From contig JAHZDZ010000001.1 of the NCBI GenBank assembly GCA_019422105.1, forward strand, positions 460,316 through 524,315: 64,000 bases of DNA, in the 5' to 3' direction. Positions 33,834-41,999 of this stretch are shown piece by piece (positions within the stretch are counted from its first letter, which is position 1; each line of letters begins with the position of its first letter). The DNA comes from Bacillota bacterium (lineage in GTDB: Bacteria; Bacillota; Clostridia; Lachnospirales; Anaerotignaceae). Below the pieces are notes generated by a model. It had not been told where the DNA came from and made no database searches. It saw only the letters and a list, made by a program, of their open reading frames with translations. A program made the position numbers and the translations under genes.

Positions 33834-34736
33834 ATGTCTTTTTCTATTTTTCTCAGTGCCGTTTCCCAAGGACTTTTGTGGGCAATACTGGCCATGGGCG
33901 TATATGTGACCTACCGGATACTGGATTACGCCGATCTTACCACAGAGGGCAGCTTTCCTCTGGGCGCTGCCGTAGCAGCAAAATACATACTGGCAGGCTA
34001 TCATCCCTTCCTTGCCACAGCCATCGCCACGCTAAGCGGCATGCTGGCAGGCTTTGTCACGGGGCTTTTACACACAAAACTAAAGATACCGCCTCTTTTA
34101 AGCGGTATCCTCTCCATGACCGGGCTTTATTCCGTTAACCTGCGCATCATGGGAAAGGCCAATGTTCCTCTGCTAAAAAAACCAACCATTATCACCATGG
34201 TTACAGAAAGCGGCATGGACGCCTCCACTGCCGCGCTGATAGTAGGTGCCATAGGGGCCCTTCTTGTCATACTTTTTTTATGGTGGCTATTCTCCACGGA
34301 ATTTGGCTTTGCCATTCGCGCCACAGGAGATAATCCCGCCATGATAAGTGCTCTTGGCGTCAATACGGACCGCATGAAAATTTATGGTCTTATCATCAGC
34401 AATGCCTTTATCGCTCTCTCCGGCGCATTGATTGCGCAGGTAAACGGCTATGCCGATGTGGGCATGGGTACAGGTACAATTGTTATCGGTCTTGCCTCCG
34501 TCATTATCGGTGAGGTGCTTTTTGGAAGAACCTCCATTGTCAGAAGCCTCTTTTCTGTCGTGCTGGGCTCTATTTTGTATCGAATTATCATAGCCTTTGT
34601 ACTGGATCACGGTTTGCAGCCTACGGACTTGAAGCTGTTAAGCTCTATTCTTCTTGCTGTCTGCCTTTCCCTTCCAATCGTCAAGGAAAAATACGCCGGT
34701 GTGGTGCTGAACCGCTCCAGAGGAGGGGAAGAGTAA
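33834..34736 (+). CDS. ABC importer permease
   Basis: 300 residues from the ATG at 33834, with AGGTGA 6 bases upstream; the GTG at 33825 overlaps that site. About eight to nine hydrophobic helices, of the branched-chain-permease-like superfamily (BPD_transp_2) paired with PF04392 binding proteins. Helix 2 reads ILDYADLTTEGSFPLGAA, and FAIRATGDNPAMISALGVNTDRMK is the cytoplasmic loop that contacts the ATPase. Its TAA stop overlaps the ATG of the ATPase gene (TAATG), so the two are translationally coupled. Confidence 0.87.
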   Translation: MSFSIFLSAVSQGLLWAILAMGVYVTYRILDYADLTTEGSFPLGAAVAAKYILAGYHPFLATAIATLSGMLAGFVTGLLHTKLKIPPLLSGILSMTGLYSVNLRIMGKANVPLLKKPTIITMVTESGMDASTAALIVGAIGALLVILFLWWLFSTEFGFAIRATGDNPAMISALGVNTDRMKIYGLIISNAFIALSGALIAQVNGYADVGMGTGTIVIGLASVIIGEVLFGRTSIVRSLFSVVLGSILYRIIIAFVLDHGLQPTDLKLLSSILLAVCLSLPIVKEKYAGVVLNRSRGGEE

Positions 34737-35533
34737 TGCTGAAAATAAATCGTATCACCAAAACCTTCAGTGCGGGCACAGCCAATGAAAAACTGGTATT
34801 AAAGGGTGTCAGCCTTGATATTGCTCCTGCTGATTTCGTCACCGTCATCGGCGGCAACGGCGCCGGCAAATCCACCTTGCTAAACGCCATCGCAGGCATA
34901 TTCCAGGTGGACAGCGGTTCCATTCTCATAGACGGACATGATGTCACAAGGCTTCCCGAATTTAAGCGGAGTGAATATATCGGCCGTGTATTTCAGGATC
35001 CCCGCATGGGTACCGCTACTGAAATGACCATTGAGGAAAACTTGGCTATGGCCCTGCGCCGCGGCAAAAAACGCGGCCTGCGCCGCGGTATCACCCACGC
35101 CGAGCGGGATAAATTCTGCGAATACCTGGAAATATTGGATTTAGGCCTTGAAAACAGAATGAGTGACAAAACAGGTCTTCTTTCCGGCGGTCAAAGGCAG
35201 GCCCTGACCCTTTTAATGGCCACCATGACAAAGCCTAAGCTCCTGCTTTTGGACGAACACACAGCGGCCCTTGACCCCAAAACCGCCAAAAAGGTATTGG
35301 ATTTGACAAAGAAAATCATTGCGGAGGATCACCTGACCGCCCTTATGATTACCCATAACATGAAGGATGCCCTGAAACACGGCAACAGGCTGATGATGAT
35401 GCATGAAGGCAATATATTGATTGACCTGAAAGAAAACCAGAAAAAAAACCTGGAGGTTAACGACTTGCTTCTCATGTTTGAAAAAGCCAGCGGAGACGAT
35501 GAAGCCATCAGCGACAGAATGCTATTGGGATAA
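34736..35533 (+). CDS. ABC importer ATP-binding protein
   Basis: 265 residues. Walker A GGNGAGKST (39-47), Q-loop VFQDP (85-89), signature LSGGQ (149-153), Walker B LLLLDE (169-174), D-loop ALDP, and switch His in ITHNMKDAL. Together with the permease and the lipoprotein it completes a type of importer related to TrpXYZ. Substrate unknown. A terminator follows directly. Confidence 0.92.
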   Translation: MLKINRITKTFSAGTANEKLVLKGVSLDIAPADFVTVIGGNGAGKSTLLNAIAGIFQVDSGSILIDGHDVTRLPEFKRSEYIGRVFQDPRMGTATEMTIEENLAMALRRGKKRGLRRGITHAERDKFCEYLEILDLGLENRMSDKTGLLSGGQRQALTLLMATMTKPKLLLLDEHTAALDPKTAKKVLDLTKKIIAEDHLTALMITHNMKDALKHGNRLMMMHEGNILIDLKENQKKNLEVNDLLLMFEKASGDDEAISDRMLLG

Positions 35534-35564
35534 CGCATGGATACAAAGTCGTATTGAAACGGTT

Positions 35565-35608
35565 AAAAAAAGAGAGAAATGTGCCCTTAAGCCATTTTTC
35601 TCTTTTTT
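35565..35608 (+). terminator. Terminator of the ABC importer operon
   Basis: AAAAAGAGAGAAATG...CATTTTTCTCTTTTTT, 32 bases after the ATPase stop. Confidence 0.8.
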
Positions 35609-36120
35609 ATTTCCTCCTGACATCACCATATACAATATCAGAAGCCGGCCGCTGAAATACAATTCATTGCTGAAGTCAAGGGATAAATGCCAAAAGAAAC
35701 CCCAGCAGTTTTCTTAACCCGCTATACGTTTCATCCATCCAAAATCGGGGTATCTGGCATGTTCATAAGCACAGGCAGCAGCGTTCAAAGTAAAAAAGCA
35801 GTTTATTGGCGCTATGATTGAAACGTTCTGCCCCCGGTTTTCATTTCTTAACCAGCCTGCATCTTCTGAGTCTATTCTTTTCGGCTGCCATATTCTTCGC
35901 TATACCGAATACTGATATTTTATGTCGGATACACTGAATCTTTACTTCTTGTCTGTTCTGGTCTTTTTGCCGGATTTGTGCTAAAATAGAAAAAATGAGT
36001 GATACTTTTTTTACGGATGAGACCGATATCAGGCCAATCCGTTTTCAAAATACCGTTATTATTGTACTTTCAACAAAACGATATCTGTTTTTATTCTCAG
36101 GACGGGGAAGTGAGTTATCT
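35609..36120. other. Gap without recognised gene
   Basis: About 510 bases between the importer terminator and the exporter-like gene. An in-frame extension of the next gene to 35995 has no ribosome binding site. No promoter stands out. Confidence 0.5.
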
Positions 36121-36639
36121 ATGGCAGACGTAATTTCCGGTTTTTCCTGTTTTATTGCCGGCTTTGCAAAATTCGGCAAGGATATTTTTCTTATGCTTCT
36201 TTCCATGGTGCCCGTTGTAGAGCTCAAAGGCGCCATTCCCATTGCCGCCGCCATCAAGGTAAAGTGGTACCGCGCTCTTTTATGCACCACTACCGGCAAC
36301 ATCATACCTATGCCCTTTGTTTTAAGCTATGGCAGCCGTTTTTTTGAAAAGCTGAAAAAAATCAGATGGATAGATGCCTTTATTTCCAAAATCAATCATT
36401 ATCTGGACAATCAGGGGGATTTTTTGAAACGGCATGCGTCACTGGCCATAATCCTTGCCATATCCATACCCTTTACAGGAATAGGCGGCTGGGGAGGTTC
36501 TGTTATTGCAAGCATGATTGAGCTGGACAAAAAAGAGGCCTTTATAGCCGTTGTTATCGGCATACTTATTTCCGGCATCATCACAACCGGCGTTACCTAT
36601 GGCTTATTTATGGCCGCAAGGCATATGCTGGGCTTTTAA
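36121..36639 (+). CDS. Small multi-drug export family membrane protein
   Basis: 172 residues from the ATG at 36121 (AGTGAG 6 bases upstream). Four or five hydrophobic helices; MLLSMVPVVELKGAIPIAAA and IPFTGIGGWGGSVIA are the conserved family motifs (PF06695, COG2426). The PVVELKGAIP and PFTGIGGW segments resemble the paired re-entrant motifs of the DedA/SNARE-associated superfamily, so lipid or ion transport is as plausible as drug export. No functional link to neighbours. Confidence 0.8.
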   Translation: MADVISGFSCFIAGFAKFGKDIFLMLLSMVPVVELKGAIPIAAAIKVKWYRALLCTTTGNIIPMPFVLSYGSRFFEKLKKIRWIDAFISKINHYLDNQGDFLKRHASLAIILAISIPFTGIGGWGGSVIASMIELDKKEAFIAVVIGILISGIITTGVTYGLFMAARHMLGF

Positions 36640-36899
36640 TAAAGAAAAGCTGCAGCAAAAAGGGATAAAATGTTTTTATACATTTTATCCCTTCTCGCAT
36701 GTCTGAAAATCAAAATCGTGAGGGTCTGTCTCCGCTCCGCTCAGCACCCCTCAAACTCCCGCAAGAGCTATGCCCTTGACCCATAACGGAAAACCGCGTC
36801 TTTTAATGGGCCGCCGTCAAAGATTCAGTCTTACACACCTTCCGTTTTATTGCTAATGATTGCTGACGCGTTATTCCTTGCTTTTCGCCTCGCCCGGTT
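36640..36899. other. Gap with REP-like words
   Basis: Contains ACCCATAACGGAAAAC near 36780, shared in reverse with about 19107-19122, and a possible hairpin ATAAAATG...CATTTTATCCC at about 36663-36693 that could terminate the exporter gene. Confidence 0.45.
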
Positions 36900-37409
36900 T
36901 CATCCATGTGCACTGATATTGGATTTTTTCAAATATTCCAGACAGTATCTGGCAACAATTCCTGTCAGTATGCCGGTAACTACACCGGCCGCCAGCAGTA
37001 TCGGAAAATAATAGATAAGCTTATAAGTACCCATAACCAGGCAAGCCATAAGAATCTGCCCGATATTGTGGGATATTCCTCCTATGATGCTTACTCCCAC
37101 AATGCTCATTCCCTTTATTCTCTGAAAAAGACACATCATCGCATAGCTTAAAAGTGCTCCCGACATGCTGTAGAGAAAGCCTGCAAAGCCTGCAAACAAA
37201 AGCCCCGATATCAATATCCTGACCATGGAAATAAAAAAGGCTTCCCTCCTGCCCATAAAGTAAAGACAGATTAAAACGATGACATTGGCAAGCCCAAGCT
37301 TAATCCCCGGCACCGGAACAGGCAGGGGCACAAGGTGCTCTATATATCCCATCAATATGGCCAAGGCGGCAAATATGCCATAAAAGGCCACCCTTTTACT
37401 CAGCTTCAT
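36900..37409 (-). CDS. Gx transporter family protein (heptaprenyl diphosphate synthase component I-like)
   Basis: 169 residues with about five hydrophobic helices. KLGLANVIVLICLYFMG and GGISHNIGQILMACLVMG are the conserved segments of PF07456, an ECF-S-like integral membrane family often labelled HepI by misnaming. It begins 11 bases downstream of the NusG domain II gene, in one operon. In Gram-positive bacteria these two families repeatedly occur with apbE and with flavin-based electron-transfer genes, and apbE is here too, in the divergent direction. The exact role is not established. Confidence 0.82.
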   Translation of the reverse strand: MKLSKRVAFYGIFAALAILMGYIEHLVPLPVPVPGIKLGLANVIVLICLYFMGRREAFFISMVRILISGLLFAGFAGFLYSMSGALLSYAMMCLFQRIKGMSIVGVSIIGGISHNIGQILMACLVMGTYKLIYYFPILLAAGVVTGILTGIVARYCLEYLKKSNISAHG

Positions 37410-37420
37410 TCCGACACTCC

Positions 37421-37780
37421 TTACTTCGCCACACTGTCAAATGCGCTCTCTTCCCCATCATCCACAACCTCAATATATACCTTGTTGGGAAGACATACTA
37501 TCATCTCGTTGCTCTTTGAGATTTCGCCCTGAGAAACACATATTTTATCCGGGCAGCTTGCCTCCTCCATATGGACAAAGCCATCCCTTACAGCCACAAC
37601 ATTTTTATGTCCGTCCTTTTCCACTGTAAATGTGTCATCCTTGTTCAGCGGCATTGTATGGTATTGCTCGCCGTCAACATAGATAACAGCCCTGGCGCCT
37701 CCATCCTCTGGGCTTAACAGGCCCGAAAAATAAAGCCCCCCTGCAATCAAAAGCACAACAGCCGCAAGTATTATGTCCAT
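37421..37780 (-). CDS. Membrane-anchored NusG domain II protein
   Basis: About 119 residues from the ATG at 37780 (MDIILAAVVLLIAGGLYFSGLL); an ATG 6 codons earlier (37798) is also possible and I cannot decide from the ribosome binding site. One N-terminal helix, then an extracytoplasmic beta domain of the NusG_II family (PF07009): AVIYVDGEQYHTMPL ... HKNVVAVRDGFVHMEEASCPDKICVSQGEISKSNEMIVCLPNKVYIEV. The conserved CPDKIC and CLPN cysteines suggest a disulfide or redox site. Operon with the Gx transporter. Confidence 0.82.
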   Translation of the reverse strand: MDIILAAVVLLIAGGLYFSGLLSPEDGGARAVIYVDGEQYHTMPLNKDDTFTVEKDGHKNVVAVRDGFVHMEEASCPDKICVSQGEISKSNEMIVCLPNKVYIEVVDDGEESAFDSVAK

Positions 37781-37871
37781 ACGCTTCAAACAAATCATTC
37801 CTTTATCCCTTATTTGCTTCTGTTATAGTACCTGTTTTTTGTTAAAAAAACAACCTTTCTTTTAAAAAAAA

Positions 37872-37900
37872 TTGAAAAAGGAAGCATTTTACGGTATACT
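37872..37900 (+). promoter_or_regulatory. Promoter of apbE
   Basis: TTGAAA (37872-37877), 17-base spacer, TATACT (37895-37900). It leaves a leader of about 220 bases before the apbE start. Confidence 0.65.
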
Positions 37901-37906
37901 ATCGGC

Positions 37907-38128
37907 AATATGATTTAAATTAAGATTATTTTTCACAGTATCATACCTAACATTCAGAGTATACCATTTGCGGTGCAGTGTAAAATACACAGCCTTTTGC
38001 CTGAGGGTCAAAGAAAGGATACAAAAGAATCGGTGCCTGTAAACGCTCGAATGGACCGGTATGTTTACGCTTTTAGTGTCATCTGAAATTGTTAATAAAT
38101 AAACTATTTAAAGTCTATGGAGGCCTCC
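37907..38128 (+). promoter_or_regulatory. Long leader of apbE, structure unassigned
   Basis: It holds possible stems (GTAAACG...GTTTAC near 38037-38072) and ends with the palindrome GGAGGCCTCC, in which the ribosome binding site GGAGG can pair with the bases directly before the ATG. I do not see an FMN riboswitch core. Confidence 0.35.
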
Positions 38129-39148
38129 ATGAAAAAAATTATTTTGCTGATTCTTTGCATCCTTTTAACAGGATGTACACCAAAAAAAGAAGTCAAAACC
38201 GATACTCTGCCGGCGGATAAAACCAATTTCGTATTAAATACAGTGGCAACTATCACAATATATGCCCAGAATACAGACAAGGACCCTTATCAGATTATAG
38301 ACGGAGCCTTTCTCCTGTGTACTGAATACGAGAATAAGCTGAGCCGTACCATTGAGGGAAGTGAAATCGACCAAATAAACCACTCCCAGGGCTCACCTGT
38401 CAACGTATCCCCCGACACGGCTGAGCTTATACGCGAGGCCGTCAAGTACGGCGCATTATCAGAGGGAAGCTTTGATGTTGCTATTGCTCCTTTGAGTTCC
38501 CTTTGGGATTTTAAGGCAGAGAATCCCCAGGTGCCCGACGGCGATGCCATTGCAGAGGCTGTAAAGCATGTGAATTACCGCAATATTCAATTGGAGGGCA
38601 ATACCGTAACCCTTACAGACCCCGATTGCGCTTTGGATTTAGGCGCTATCGCAAAGGGCTTTATTGCCGACAAGATTGCCGCTTATCTGAAGGAACAGGG
38701 CGTCACCAGCGCCATGATTGACCTGGGAGGCAATATATTGGCAGTGGGCTCCAAGCCTGACGGCACTGACTTCAACGTCGGCATACGCAAGCCCTTTGAA
38801 AACCAGAATGTGATATTGGGTGTCTTTACTCTCAGCGGCAAGTCTGTTGTGACAAGCGGAATTTATGAACGCTATTTCCGAAAGGACGGAAAGCTTTACC
38901 ATCATATCCTAAGCCCTGAGACAGGCTATCCCATTGAAAACAACCTGCTCTCCGTCACCATAATCTCAGACACCTCAACAGAGGGTGATGCTCTGAGCAC
39001 TACCTGCTTTATTCTCGGCTTGGACAAGGGCATGGCACTTATAGAAAGTCTGGATAACGTGGAAGCTATTTTTGTAACGGACGATATGCAGGAGCATTAC
39101 AGCAGCGGCATTGGCTCAAAGATAAAATTCAAGGCTACGGAGGGATAG
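38129..39148 (+). CDS. apbE: FAD:protein FMN transferase lipoprotein (ApbE)
   Basis: 339 residues from the ATG at 38129 (GGAGG 5 bases upstream); the ATG at 38117 overlaps that site. Lipobox LLTGC with Cys16, so it is anchored outside the membrane. ApbE moves FMN from FAD onto Thr/Ser of extracytoplasmic flavoproteins, such as Rnf subunits, NQR or fumarate-type reductases. Family motifs: NTVATITIYA near the N-terminus, GSFDVAIAPLSSLWDF, LDLGAIAKGFIADKI (FAD site), MIDLGGNILAVG and HHILSPETGYPIEN. It overlaps in function with the divergent NusG-II/Gx genes. Its flavoprotein target is not in the window. Followed 5 bases later by the HD protein gene. Confidence 0.95.
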   Translation: MKKIILLILCILLTGCTPKKEVKTDTLPADKTNFVLNTVATITIYAQNTDKDPYQIIDGAFLLCTEYENKLSRTIEGSEIDQINHSQGSPVNVSPDTAELIREAVKYGALSEGSFDVAIAPLSSLWDFKAENPQVPDGDAIAEAVKHVNYRNIQLEGNTVTLTDPDCALDLGAIAKGFIADKIAAYLKEQGVTSAMIDLGGNILAVGSKPDGTDFNVGIRKPFENQNVILGVFTLSGKSVVTSGIYERYFRKDGKLYHHILSPETGYPIENNLLSVTIISDTSTEGDALSTTCFILGLDKGMALIESLDNVEAIFVTDDMQEHYSSGIGSKIKFKATEG

Positions 39149-39152
39149 CAAT

Positions 39153-39578
39153 ATGCAGATAGAAAAAGCAATACAACTGGCGGCAGCTTCCCACACAGGC
39201 CAAAAAGACAAGGGCGGCAGCCCCTATATATTTCATCCTCTCAGAGTTATGCTCCGCCTGAAGGGGGAAGAGGCCCAAATTCTGGGCATTCTCCATGATG
39301 TGTTGGAGGATACCCAGCTCACTGTTTCTGATTTAAGGAGAGAAGGTCTTTCCGATTCCCTTATCCGTACATTATTGCACTTGACAAAAAACAACAATGA
39401 GGATTATGATAGTTTTATAGACAGGGTGTTGGAAAACCCTCTTGCTGTGGAGGTAAAGCTGGCAGATATTGAAGATAACCTGGATATCAGCCGTATTCCT
39501 ATCCCCTCCTCGGAGGACTTTCTTCGCATAGAAAAATATAAAAGGGCAAAACAAAAATTGGAAGCAAGAAAATTTTAA
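39153..39578 (+). CDS. Small HD-domain hydrolase (MESH1/SpoT-like)
   Basis: 141 residues: one HD domain with KGGSPYIFHPLRV (His28), ILHDVLEDT (His48-Asp49, and the following ED typical of (p)ppGpp hydrolases) and VKLADIEDNLDI (second Asp). There is no synthetase or TGS/ACT domain, so it resembles small alarmone hydrolases of the MESH1 type or a nucleotidase. The start ATG follows AGGGATAG. It shares the apbE transcript; a terminator follows. Confidence 0.82.
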   Translation: MQIEKAIQLAAASHTGQKDKGGSPYIFHPLRVMLRLKGEEAQILGILHDVLEDTQLTVSDLRREGLSDSLIRTLLHLTKNNNEDYDSFIDRVLENPLAVEVKLADIEDNLDISRIPIPSSEDFLRIEKYKRAKQKLEARKF

Positions 39579-39583
39579 TAGCA

Positions 39584-39640
39584 AAAACAGGCGGCAGTCC
39601 TATAAGAACCCCCCTTCTTATAAAGGCTGCCGCCTGTTTT
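39584..39640. terminator. Bidirectional terminator between convergent genes
   Basis: AAAACAGGCGGCAG (39584-39597) and CTGCCGCCTGTTTT (39627-39640) enclose an inner TATAAGAA...TTCTTATA stem. Confidence 0.9.
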
Positions 39641-39669
39641 ATAGAATTTTATGAATTCCCTTGATGCCG

Positions 39670-40305
39670 CTACTGCTCCTTTTTCACTAAAAATCTTACG
39701 GAGACAAGCATGGATAAAATAAATAATACAAAAGACACGGCCAGAAAAAGAATCGCCAGAGCATAGGGATTCATGGAGTTCAAGCCGTCCAATATTCCTC
39801 TGCTGTCCAAAAGCAGTATAAGTCCCGCAAATATAACAATAGGAATCACTGTCATTGTTCTTCCTTTAATGGCTCCCATCTTATAAAGCACCGGAAGCTG
39901 GAAAGCGGTAAAGAGAAACAGAAGGGCAGTACTGATAACCACGGCACAAAAAATTTCCTCAGATGTAACGCTTCTGTGCATAAACCGATACAGCACCATA
40001 TCAATCAATAAAAAGAAAAGTATGGTAATAAACCCTCCCACTGCTGTAAAGAGATAGCGCCCCGCCACCTGCTTTTTTTTGCTCACCGGAAGCAGGGAGG
40101 GAAGCCTTCCCATTCCTGTCTTATCCGTCACATCAAATACCAGACAGCTGAGCCTGTAGGAAAGTATGGCAATGGCCGCCGTCAGGCTGGCGCTCAGGGA
40201 GGATGCGATAAAGCAGAAGGGAAGAATAAGCACAATCAAAAAGGATTTCAAATAATATTTTACAGTATAAAAATCAAGCTTTACCAGCTTCATAATATCA
40301 GTCAT
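39670..40305 (-). CDS. ABC-2 type permease subunit
   Basis: 211 residues from the ATG at 40305 (MTDIMKLVKLDFYTVKYYLKSF), overlapping the ATPase stop by 8 bases. Six hydrophobic helices with a cytoplasmic loop GRLPSLLPVSKKKQVAGRYL, the pattern of small ABC-2 permeases controlled by YtrA-type GntR regulators. It works with the ATPase just upstream; such GntR-ABC cassettes respond to cell-wall stress or antimicrobial peptides in several Firmicutes. The substrate is not known. Confidence 0.85.
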   Translation of the reverse strand: MTDIMKLVKLDFYTVKYYLKSFLIVLILPFCFIASSLSASLTAAIAILSYRLSCLVFDVTDKTGMGRLPSLLPVSKKKQVAGRYLFTAVGGFITILFFLLIDMVLYRFMHRSVTSEEIFCAVVISTALLFLFTAFQLPVLYKMGAIKGRTMTVIPIVIFAGLILLLDSRGILDGLNSMNPYALAILFLAVSFVLFILSMLVSVRFLVKKEQ

Positions 40306-41164
40306 TTTTATCCTCTCCTTTGCAGACAAATACCATAATCTCTTCTATAGTGACAGGCTCAACGGTGAACTGTTCAAAATATTTTAAATCCTCCGTTCTG
40401 ATAAGCCCTTCAAAGCCCGACGAATATTTTCTGGCGCCAATCAGTTTTTTTTGCAGGGAATCGTTAAGTTCTTCCCTTCCGCCCTTTACCAGACGAAACG
40501 CGTCTATCAGCTCATCCTTGCCTCCCGTGTAAACCTCTTCGCCCCTGTTCAAAAAGGTAATATAGTCGGCAACCTTCTCCAAGTCGCTTGTGATATGAGT
40601 GGAAAACAAAACGCTGTGCTCACCGTCCTCAATGTACTCCAATAATATCTCCAGTAAATCATCCCTGGAAACCGGATCCAGACCGCTGGTCGGCTCATCC
40701 AGTATCAAAAGCCTTGTATCATAGGAAAAAGCACAGGCCAGCATAAGCTTCATTTTCATTCCCTTGGACAATTCCTTCACCCGTTTTAGCGGGTCAAGCC
40801 CAAACCGTTTGATATAGTTCCAATATTTCTTTGAGTCCCAGCTGTCATAAAATGCGCCTACGGAGTCTTCAATATCCTTCGGACGCCACTCCTCCACAAA
40901 ATAGCTGCTATCAAATACAGCGCCGATATGCTTTTTGATTTCCACCTCATCTGTTACGCTGTCCAGTCCAAAGACATTGATAGATCCTTCTGATTTCTGT
41001 ATCATATTCAGTATCAGTTTTATAGTCGTTGTCTTGCCTGCCCCGTTTGGCCCGATAAGGCCCATAATATATCCCTTTGGCAGAGAAAAAGTAATATCTG
41101 CCAGACGAAAGGACTGATAATGTTTTGAAAGACTGTTCACCTCAAGCATCAATTCCTCATCCAT
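40298..41164 (-). CDS. ABC transporter ATP-binding protein (GntR-linked)
   Basis: 288 residues; the ATG at 41164 has GGAGGTGG 6 bases upstream and overlaps the GntR stop. Walker A GPNGAGKTT (38-46), signature LSKGM (133-137, a Lys in place of the usual Gly, common in this subfamily), Walker B and D-loop LLILDEPTSGLDP (153-165) and switch His in STHITSDLEKVAD. The C-terminal 70 residues (LVKGGREELNDSLQKK...) form the regulatory tail of YtrB/BcrA-like exporters. Confidence 0.92.
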   Translation of the reverse strand: MDEELMLEVNSLSKHYQSFRLADITFSLPKGYIMGLIGPNGAGKTTTIKLILNMIQKSEGSINVFGLDSVTDEVEIKKHIGAVFDSSYFVEEWRPKDIEDSVGAFYDSWDSKKYWNYIKRFGLDPLKRVKELSKGMKMKLMLACAFSYDTRLLILDEPTSGLDPVSRDDLLEILLEYIEDGEHSVLFSTHITSDLEKVADYITFLNRGEEVYTGGKDELIDAFRLVKGGREELNDSLQKKLIGARKYSSGFEGLIRTEDLKYFEQFTVEPVTIEEIMVFVCKGEDKND

Positions 41165-41540
41165 TGTGTTCCACCTCCATCAGCATATCAAGCATTGTAT
41201 GCAGTTCCTCTTTTTTTAACCCGGCCCTCTGTGCAGATTGTATCGCTCTTAAAAGGTTTTCCTCTGTTTCCCTCAGAAGCTGTTCTCGAATTAATTCGGA
41301 GCCTCGGCTCATAACGTAGCAGCCCTTCCCCTGTACATTTGTGACAAATCCCTCCGCCTCCAGCTCCGAGTAGGCTCTTGTCGTTGTCAAAACGCTTATT
41401 TTCAGCTCCTTTGCCAGCTGCCTCAGGGAAGGCAGCATTGTGTTTTCTTCCAGCTCTCCTGAAAGTATAGCGCTTTTTATCTGTTCCTTAATCTGCTCAT
41501 AAATGGGTATACCCGATACGTTCGAAATGATTATTTTCAT
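41157..41540 (-). CDS. GntR-family repressor, YtrA type
   Basis: 127 residues: winged helix with IPIYEQIKEQIKSAILSGELEENTMLPSLRQLAKELKISVLTTTRAYSELEAEGFV and the short C-terminal dimerisation helices of the YtrA subfamily. It should repress its own GntR-ABC operon until an inducer appears. A dyad that could be its operator lies upstream at 41583-41601. A paralogous cassette is at 61.8-63.7 kb. Confidence 0.93.
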   Translation of the reverse strand: MKIIISNVSGIPIYEQIKEQIKSAILSGELEENTMLPSLRQLAKELKISVLTTTRAYSELEAEGFVTNVQGKGCYVMSRGSELIREQLLRETEENLLRAIQSAQRAGLKKEELHTMLDMLMEVEHNG

Positions 41541-41582
41541 TTTCCCACCCCGTGTTATTACTGTTATATCTGTTACATATAC

Positions 41583-41601
41583 AGTATATTATCTATATAC
41601 T
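41583..41601 (-). promoter_or_regulatory. Candidate operator of the GntR-ABC operon
   Basis: AGTATAT-AGATA-ATATACT on the minus strand, about 45-60 bases upstream of the GntR start and overlapping a TATACT-type -10 region. Confidence 0.5.
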
Positions 41602-41999
41602 CTTCTGTCAATCCCTTTTTATCGTTTTTTTCCTCTATTATTTTCCAAATATACTTTGTCCTTCAGAGATGTACTTTATTTTAGTGTCAGGGTATTACAA
41701 GTATGGCAGTTCAGTTTTATTTTAAATCCTATCGTTTTTTGGCAAAGCTCTTGTGGAGGCCTTGCCTCCAAGCCTCCACAAGGGTTCTCCCTTGACCCAG
41801 GAGGAAACTTTTATTTTCCGCGGCTGTATGAAAAACCAAACCGCAATAGCTGTACAAAATCTCTCTACCGCGCTATACTCACATACAGGCGCAGTATAAG
41901 TCAGGAAGAACGGAAAGTCTTCCTCTAAAATAATATCAGGCCCGAAAAACAGGCCTGGGACTTGCAAGTCCAAAATCAATGTAAAGGGGAGAGAAGAAA
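41602..41999. other. Gap with a strong REP-like hairpin
   Basis: Near 41750-41785 CTTGTGGAGG pairs with CCTCCACAAG around GCCTTGCCTCCAAG, followed by a TTCTCCCTTGACCC word also found in the 36.8 kb element. No gene seen. Confidence 0.5.

Noticed and set aside
37907..38128. FMN or cobalamin riboswitch before apbE
   Set aside because: The conserved FMN (AGGATATGCTTCGGGGCAGG-like) and cobalamin core sequences are not found.
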